From the NCBI GenBank assembly GCA_037833965.1, contig AP031351.1, positions 23,448,501 through 23,512,500 on the forward strand: a stretch of DNA of 64,000 nucleotides, read 5' to 3'. The notes under the pieces were generated by a model, which was not told where the DNA came from, did no database searches, and saw nothing but the letters and a program-made list of their open reading frames with translations. The DNA comes from Marchantia polymorpha subsp. ruderalis. Taxonomy: Eukaryota > Streptophyta > Marchantiopsida > Marchantiales > Marchantiaceae. Numbering within the stretch: position 1 is the first letter of the stretch; every line of letters begins with the position of its first letter. Below, in pieces: positions 58,250-64,000 of the stretch. A program made the position numbers and the translations under genes.

Positions 58250-58664
58250 ATGCTCGTCATGCTCTTGTATTGTGCTGTGCAAAGTTTGGGTTTCAGCTCG
58301 TTGCATCCCAGCCTACGAATTGGTAGCCGGTCAGCAGATTTCATACGGCGAATTACGGACGTCTTCCGATGGGGTCTACAAGTTCGTCATGCAATCCCAT
58401 TGCAATCTGGTTCTAAACCACAACTGCGGTGGAGCAATCAGGTATAGTAATGCCGTCCGTGACATCAGCAACTGCTACTTCTTCATGCAGACCGACGGCA
58501 ACGCTGTGATTTATGGTGGAAGTACCTCTAACGCTGTGTCTGCCCCAAGCACCAATGGCCGCAACGACGTTGCACATTACATCGAAGTTCAGGATGATGT
58601 CAACATTGTCACGTAAAGTGACGGACGCGTTGCCCTTAGGAGCACCAACACGATGGGTCATTGA
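58250..58664 (+). pseudogene. GNA-type (bulb-type) mannose-binding lectin, broken
   Basis: A B-lectin domain reads from about 58290: CIPAYELVAGQQISYGELRT, DGVYKFVMQSHCNLVLN, YFFMQTDGNAVIYGG, HYIEVQDDVNIVT. The family binds mannose through three QxDxNxVxY motifs. Here the first is degenerate (QSHCNLVLN), the second is intact (QTDGNAVIY), and the third is cut by a TAA stop (58614-58616) exactly at its Tyr position. The same frame then continues in family style (SDGRVALRSTNT) to a TGA at 58662. A likely signal peptide, MLVMLLYCAVQSLGFSS at 58250, lies in another frame, so a one- or two-base frameshift (or an unseen splice at TTTGGGTTTCAG) separates it from the domain. The open frame of the domain extends upstream to 58068 without family resemblance. 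Two lesions favour a pseudogene. A shortened expressed protein cannot be excluded. Confidence 0.75.
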
Positions 58665-61600
58665 AGACGGCTCCCATCAGATCCCAGAACACCTATTTTA
58701 CTGATCTGAAGGTCGGTTCTCAGATCTAGGAGGCAGTGGAATTCCTGAAAACTAACTGTTGTACATTTAGAAATGATAGGTGTATGTGTATCCACGGAAA
58801 GTAAAATTAGAGGATTGAATGTGAGCAAATCAGATAGGAGGTGATGATCATTGGTCTCAGAACAAGTACTCAACAGCAAGGTGGTGCTGCACAAGAGGAA
58901 ACTTCAAAATGATCCATTCAAGATAAAATAGTTCCACCTTTCGCTTACAACGGCGTTCGCTCGATCTGCATTATATGCTTGCATGTCTTATGAGATATGT
59001 TCTGTCCATGTAGACTATTCAGTAGTGGTCTTTATTATCTACGTTACGAGAACTTATGACTCTTTGGCACCTAGGTCCTCGCCGTTTGACTTCCATTGCG
59101 GATCTATGAAAGTTTCAGCTCCCCTCCCGAGGTCTTCCTGAGCAGGCATGTACCTTGAAATGCGCGCGTGTCTGGTCTCAGTAGCTTAGAGTGCAAAGAT
59201 CTGATCCCAGTGTCTCCCTCCCTCCCTCTCAAAATTCCGAGTTGTATTCACAAGAGTTTCTTCTGCATTTTCTATATTGATCCAATATTCCAACTAAAGA
59301 GCTGATTTCGAAATACTTCCAATACTTCCAGGAGTACCATCCTTTACCTCTCTCATAGAGCGGTTGTAGTTCTCGTGAAGGCAATTCGGACCACTCGAAA
59401 ATTATACAAACGGAATTAGGAAACTTCGACTGTAGCCTACTATAAGAGCTGGCAAGATGGGTGCACATACTTACTGAGGACTCAGGAAGTATGTGCTGTA
59501 CAGTCGATGTTTGTATACAATTTGGATAATCGATTTTCAGAAATTTACTGACTAGTACCCTTGACGAATTTTCTACTTACTCATATCCCGAGATTCAAAG
59601 TTTACTTCCTCATTCTCGAAGAATAATGAATCTCTTCAACGGATTCATCGAACAGGGACAAAGTATGTTGGAGCAAGATTGCCATGTGCACTTGTACAGT
59701 ATAGCATAGGACTGCATCTCGTGAGAAGATGTATTTTCCACTAGCTTGTGGACTGCTTCAAAATAAAGGCAAGAGTCAAGATGGATTTCTTAGTTTTCTC
59801 CGGTCTCTGGGATTGGCTCGCGCATGTCGTGAGGTCTGGGACTAGGATTACACCCTCCACCCTCCACCCGTCCTGTCAAGTACATGAATCTGGCGTCTTA
59901 CAGGACTTTTATGATCCTCTGGACCACTTCTGTTGCAGTCCAATGTTGGTGGCCGTATGTAAAATACAGTTCTGTAGTGCATTTCAGACTCGAAAAGCAG
60001 AGACTTCACAGTTCAAATCCGCTTAACGTCAAAGCCGCTCACAGGTGTAGCACGTAGCTTCCCTACCTTCGTCTTGCCCGTCCTCCCTTTCTCTTTTCGA
60101 CTTGCTCCGATTCCTGAGGATGGAAGAATTTGAATGGATAGCCCATTCCATCCAGAAGACAATCCCATGCTGTGGCGAGAGAAATATTGGCAACTGGAAA
60201 ACCGCAGCAAGAGCTGCCCATCTGAGGCTGATTTCAATTGTGCTGAAACGTGAGTGCTGGAAAACGACATCCCATTCGTAGCTACAGAATGATCTAGACA
60301 TGGAAATCATAACCCTTGCCCACCGATATTGATAGCCAAACGTTTCGACGACCAATTCACATTCGCTTTCTCGCAGGGAAGAAAGGATCAGCCTCCCACG
60401 TCAATTGTGACAATTTTCTGGCATAAGACTCTCTGCACGCTGTTATAATACTCGTAGGGTCGAGAGAGAGCAAAGATCAAGTTGTCAGAAGCCAGAGGAC
60501 TGGATTCAAGATATGAAATTCGAGAAAGGACAGGAAGGTTCCCTCGAACTTGGCTCTCAACATGTTCAATGAAAGTACCTGCCGGGGTTCCAGCACAGCA
60601 CGAGGCTACACGGGGTCTCCTCTGCTGTGGGTTTCCACAAAGCGAACCCCTCGTTCCGTTGAGGAAATATGCGACTCTGCACTACTGTCTCAGACAATTT
60701 GTCGATTCGACCGACACACCGTCGAACAATCTGCCCGAAGATGAAAAGGCATATCAAGCCTAAGCCTAAGCCTCTGCTCCCCCTGAGACGTCTCTCCTCC
60801 ATTGTTCTCCACCCAGAACAGCAGGGCACACTCACTAATATGTTCCAGAGTTCTCTTGTGGTCAAGCATCTCCTCGTAATATTAAACAGATATTAAGCAC
60901 AGACTATGTCGCATTCAGGTTCCTCCATGTCGGGAACGTCGATCGATCTGCGAAAGAAAATCTGTTACAGCTGATTATCGGTCCGAAGACTACGAAGACA
61001 GTCAACTGCATCGCATGCAACCAGTGCTGGAAGACAATTCTCGTACCCTTGCATCTCAAAGCGACATTCCGAACACCAGTTGCTACTCCAATGCACTTCA
61101 AATCGTGTTAGTGTAGAAACAGATCAGAGTGCGCTGAGGTGTTTCTCCCGCCCTGCGCGAGAAATTTTCTGAGATTTGTCACAGAGATGACGTCATTAGC
61201 ACGTGCTCGTGACGATCATCCCTCATGTTCCATGCTCTGATAGGTCAGATCGACTCCTTCCAGAGGTCATCGAACTTTCGCACGTTCTTTCTGAGCTTCT
61301 TAATTCTGATTGTTTTTTGGAATCTAGGGGGCGTGCGGCTGTTGACGGATCCATAAATCCTCCGGGGCTCCACTTGCGGATCTGCGCAGCCCCGCGAACG
61401 GAAGATTCATGGAGAAAATGTATTCATTTTTTACATGAATTAAAACAAAGCCACGAAATATAGAGAGGTAAAAAACAAATTTATAAAGATGAGTAATACA
61501 TAATACTCAAAAAATCAACTTAATCAAATAGTCAGAAACAGACGGACCCTGCACTCTTCTTATCGACGCCACTTATTTCACTTGATTTTCATATGAAATT

Positions 61601-63367
61601 TAATTAAAATCATTTAAACCTTGCACTTCTTCTCATTGATGACAATTTTTTATTATTTTTATTTCATTTCCTATATTTTTTATGAATTTACCGTAACTTA
61701 TTTTAGCCTTGCACCTCTTCTATTCATTGTCATCAGGGTTCATTGTTTCAAGTTTGTGAACAGCCGTACTCTTGTAAGATTAGAAGCCTTTGTGCAAGAA
61801 ATTTTTCATTTCATATGACATTTTACATGTTCATCTGTCAATGCTGATGCCGAAATGTGTCACCCTCCAAATTCCTATCAAAGATTCACCTCATAAAAAC
61901 GTTTGCCATAAGAAAATAAGTTTGCAACTGAAATCAATAATCATTGCATAGGATAGTACTCACTGCTTACTTTTATCGTCGTGTCGGATAATCACTCGTT
62001 TAACCTACTCTCGTCGATTTGTATAAGATAGTAACGACTGATTTCTCAAAACGAAAGCAGATGCCAACCTTTACTTGTTCTCAGCCAAAGCTCTTGCATC
62101 TAATCAAGGCCACTCTTCATGTATCGTTCTTCAAAGTTTCTAGTCCAAGGAAAGGTTGCAAATTGATTAATTCTGAAGGTCATTGGATTACTCAAGATTA
62201 CAATCCATGGTAGATAACTTATTCTAAGAAATAGAACTCCCCTTCTTATTCCTGGGTATGTTACATGACCCAAATTACCTTTTTGCTTAGAAAACCAGTC
62301 GAATAGGTTTCTTTCTCTATTCACTCCACACAAATTTCGTTGTCTAGAAATTCCAATCAGTCGATACAGAGGTTGCATTTGGAGATTCAAATGTTCATGG
62401 ACTGCGCTCCGCTGAACGAGAGAAACCTGGCGACGCTGGAACTGCGTCAGAGCAGTGAGCAGTTGGACAGAGTGGAGAGGAGAGGTTGACAAACGGAGGC
62501 CATGAGACAAGGAGGACGAGCTGTGGCGAGCAGTGAGTGGATCGAGCTTGTCGATCGCTGTGCCGACGACACTTGGCTCATGCCCACACAAGCTTCACAT
62601 CAGAGTCCACTTTCCTGTCTCTCTTTCGGTTCTACTTTCTCTTGCAAACTTCTGCTGCAGACAACTCGTTGCAAAGTCTTCGGGAGTTGCTCGGAAGGAG
62701 TGTCCAGCTCAATCTCAGGTTCTGTGTACGAGGAGATTCCATGGCTTTAGTGCTCACCATGGACTCGATCACGGGATCCATATGCCCGACTACAGACCGG
62801 GTTCATTATTGTCAGAGCTCTGAGTCATCGGTTTCCTTACAGAAAAGACGGTCTACGAGGTGAGTTATTGCTGAGTCCTTGAGATTCCTCTCATATCAAT
62901 CTTTGAAAAATTCATTGTTGGACGGTTTTCAGTAATTTTGTCTCGACGGTTCGTGGTATCTACCAAAATGGTGAAGTTTATGAGAGCATCTCTCGGATCA
63001 ACTTGTAGGTTGGGTCCCGTGTTCTTCTTCTTATTTTTCTCATGGATCGATTCGAATCTAACCTGCCGAAACCAGAATATGCTTCAGTCCCGGAAAAACG
63101 CATCAGTGGAGTTCGAGACTCGTTTCTGCAGTTCACTGCTTGTTATTACGATTGCTTCTGTAAGGATCCAAGCCTCCCAGCTCTATGATTGTCATCGAGT
63201 GGTGGAGGATACTAATATATCGTCCGATGGATTGACTCCGATAGGTGCAGTGGATCATAAATCCGTCAGCGAAACAGTCGATTTTGCATCCTGTTTGGCT
63301 GAGTCTGAGTGGACGTTTTGACGTTTTGAACGAGAAGAGAAGAATTGGGTTAAGTGGTATTTAGTCA
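58665..63367. other. Long intergenic region, no gene recognised
   Basis: Mixed composition with an AT-rich stretch at 61440-62100. Several overlapping frames (60013-60355 minus, 60482-60763, 62100-62591 minus, 62938-63321) have no domain I can name. The last 500 bases probably include the promoter and leader of the CBS-domain gene. No RNA gene was recognised. Confidence 0.35.
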
Positions 63368-63921
63368 GTGCAGACGGGAGATATGAGCAGCAGGACGCTG
63401 CACAGATTGGTGTCCGACACAGAGAGGGGTCTCTGTCAGAAGAAAGATGCGGTGAATCAGAACGTGGAGAATGTTGAGAATGAGGGCGCAGACGCAAGTG
63501 CGAAGCTGCGGGTTGTGCAGCCTACCGAAGCTTTGAAAGCCTTCTTTGACCGCATTCCGTTGCAGTCTGTGCCAGGAATCGACAACGTTGGAGGTATCCA
63601 GATATGAAGCTATGTTCGAGTAAAGCTTAAGAAATGATTGTAGTTCGCCAGTGTTCAAAATTTTCACAGAGGTACATCAGGTCAGAAAATTTCCACGAAA
63701 ACTAATGTTTACCACTCTGTTGCATTGGCATGTGTTGGAGATCAGTGATCGAAGTGCAAGCAGAGCAGACAATCGAAGAAGCAATGAGACTTTTATATAA
63801 GCACGATGTGCTGGGAGCCCCAGTGATTGATAACCCTAGAAGTGTGGAGATCTCATTGTCTGTGTCCGACCAGTATGTCGGAGTAGTGGATTTCGGGTCA
63901 ATGATACTCTGGGCGCTAGAG
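63368..63921 (+). CDS. CBS-domain protein, SnRK1 gamma-subunit (KING1)-like, first exons only
   Basis: Exons 63368-63593 and 63746-63921, joined by a GT-AG intron of 152 bp that splits a Val codon. A donor site (GAG before GTACAG) at 63921 shows that the gene runs past the window. The 133 or so residues present contain LRVVQPTEALKAFFDRIPLQ, then a first CBS motif (VIEVQAEQTIEEAMRLLYKH, DVLGAPVIDNP, DQYVGVVDFGSMILWALE). This order resembles the plant SnRK1 gamma subunit, whose CBS pairs bind adenine nucleotides or tune the energy-sensing kinase complex. Other CBS-only proteins are possible. Translation may begin at 63368 or at the second Met (63383, MSSRTLHRLV). The downstream part needed to count CBS repeats is missing. 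Confidence 0.72.
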
Positions 63922-64000
63922 GTACAGTATTCATTACTTGGCAGTGCCTCGTTCATTCGCGTATGATGCATTTTTTATGTAGTCGGAAGTTTCAGCTCCA

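Noticed and set aside
1-64000. CRISPR arrays, bacterial operons, rRNA and tRNA genes
   Set aside because: No regularly spaced direct repeats and no bacterial gene organisation were seen. No tRNA or rRNA signature was recognised by eye, although a tRNA scan was not possible.

Overview
The window looks like nuclear DNA of a land plant, most likely a liverwort close to Marchantia polymorpha. The evidence is two intact genes for Agaricus-type (fungal fruit body) lectins, a family known in Marchantia; plant-type class III chitinase and LRR genes; GT-AG introns; plant-type Ty1/copia elements; and inserted pieces of plant mitochondrial genes. The organism call is inference from these families. No sequence search was run.

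Layout. 1-6.5 kb is AT-rich: a decayed Ty1/copia element, a small TA-flanked MITE, and mitochondrial fragments (rpl16, nad4). 6.5-13.3 kb carries two nearly identical lectin genes interleaved with copies of an unclassified dispersed repeat (R family). 13.3-28.1 kb is a nested transposon. A Ty1/copia element on the minus strand (286-bp LTRs, 5-bp target duplication AGGAG) inserted into an R copy. Its gag-pol frame was then split by a 9.7-kb element with TG...CA ends and its own duplication (ATGGC). That inner element has the layout X-X-Y-Y: a 311-bp unit twice, then a 4.56-kb unit twice, each Y with an intact 851-codon coiled-coil ORF and no recognisable polymerase. 28.1-34.6 kb is mostly unrecognised. 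34.6-42.5 kb holds a divergent gene pair: a four-exon gene of unknown function (minus) and a five-exon LRR gene of the LKB1/STK11-interacting-protein type (plus), separated by a 1.9-kb GC-rich leader/promoter region. A single-exon class III chitinase lies at 47.1-48.0 kb. 48-58 kb is AT-rich and contains a non-autonomous Mutator-like element with ~84-bp TIRs and a 10-bp target duplication, plus a second MITE copy. A broken GNA-type (bulb-type) lectin gene is at 58.3 kb. The first exons of a CBS-domain gene resembling the SnRK1 gamma subunit enter at the right edge.

How the parts relate. Host genes are sparse (about seven in 64 kb). Three host loci encode carbohydrate-binding proteins of two unrelated folds, and one a chitinase; a shared role in defence against fungi or herbivores is plausible but inferred. 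The transposons form a readable relative chronology: R family, then copia, then the X-X-Y-Y element. The low LTR divergence (3 of 286 sites) says the last two steps are recent. Exon boundaries were placed by eye from splice signals and reading-frame continuity and need transcript support.
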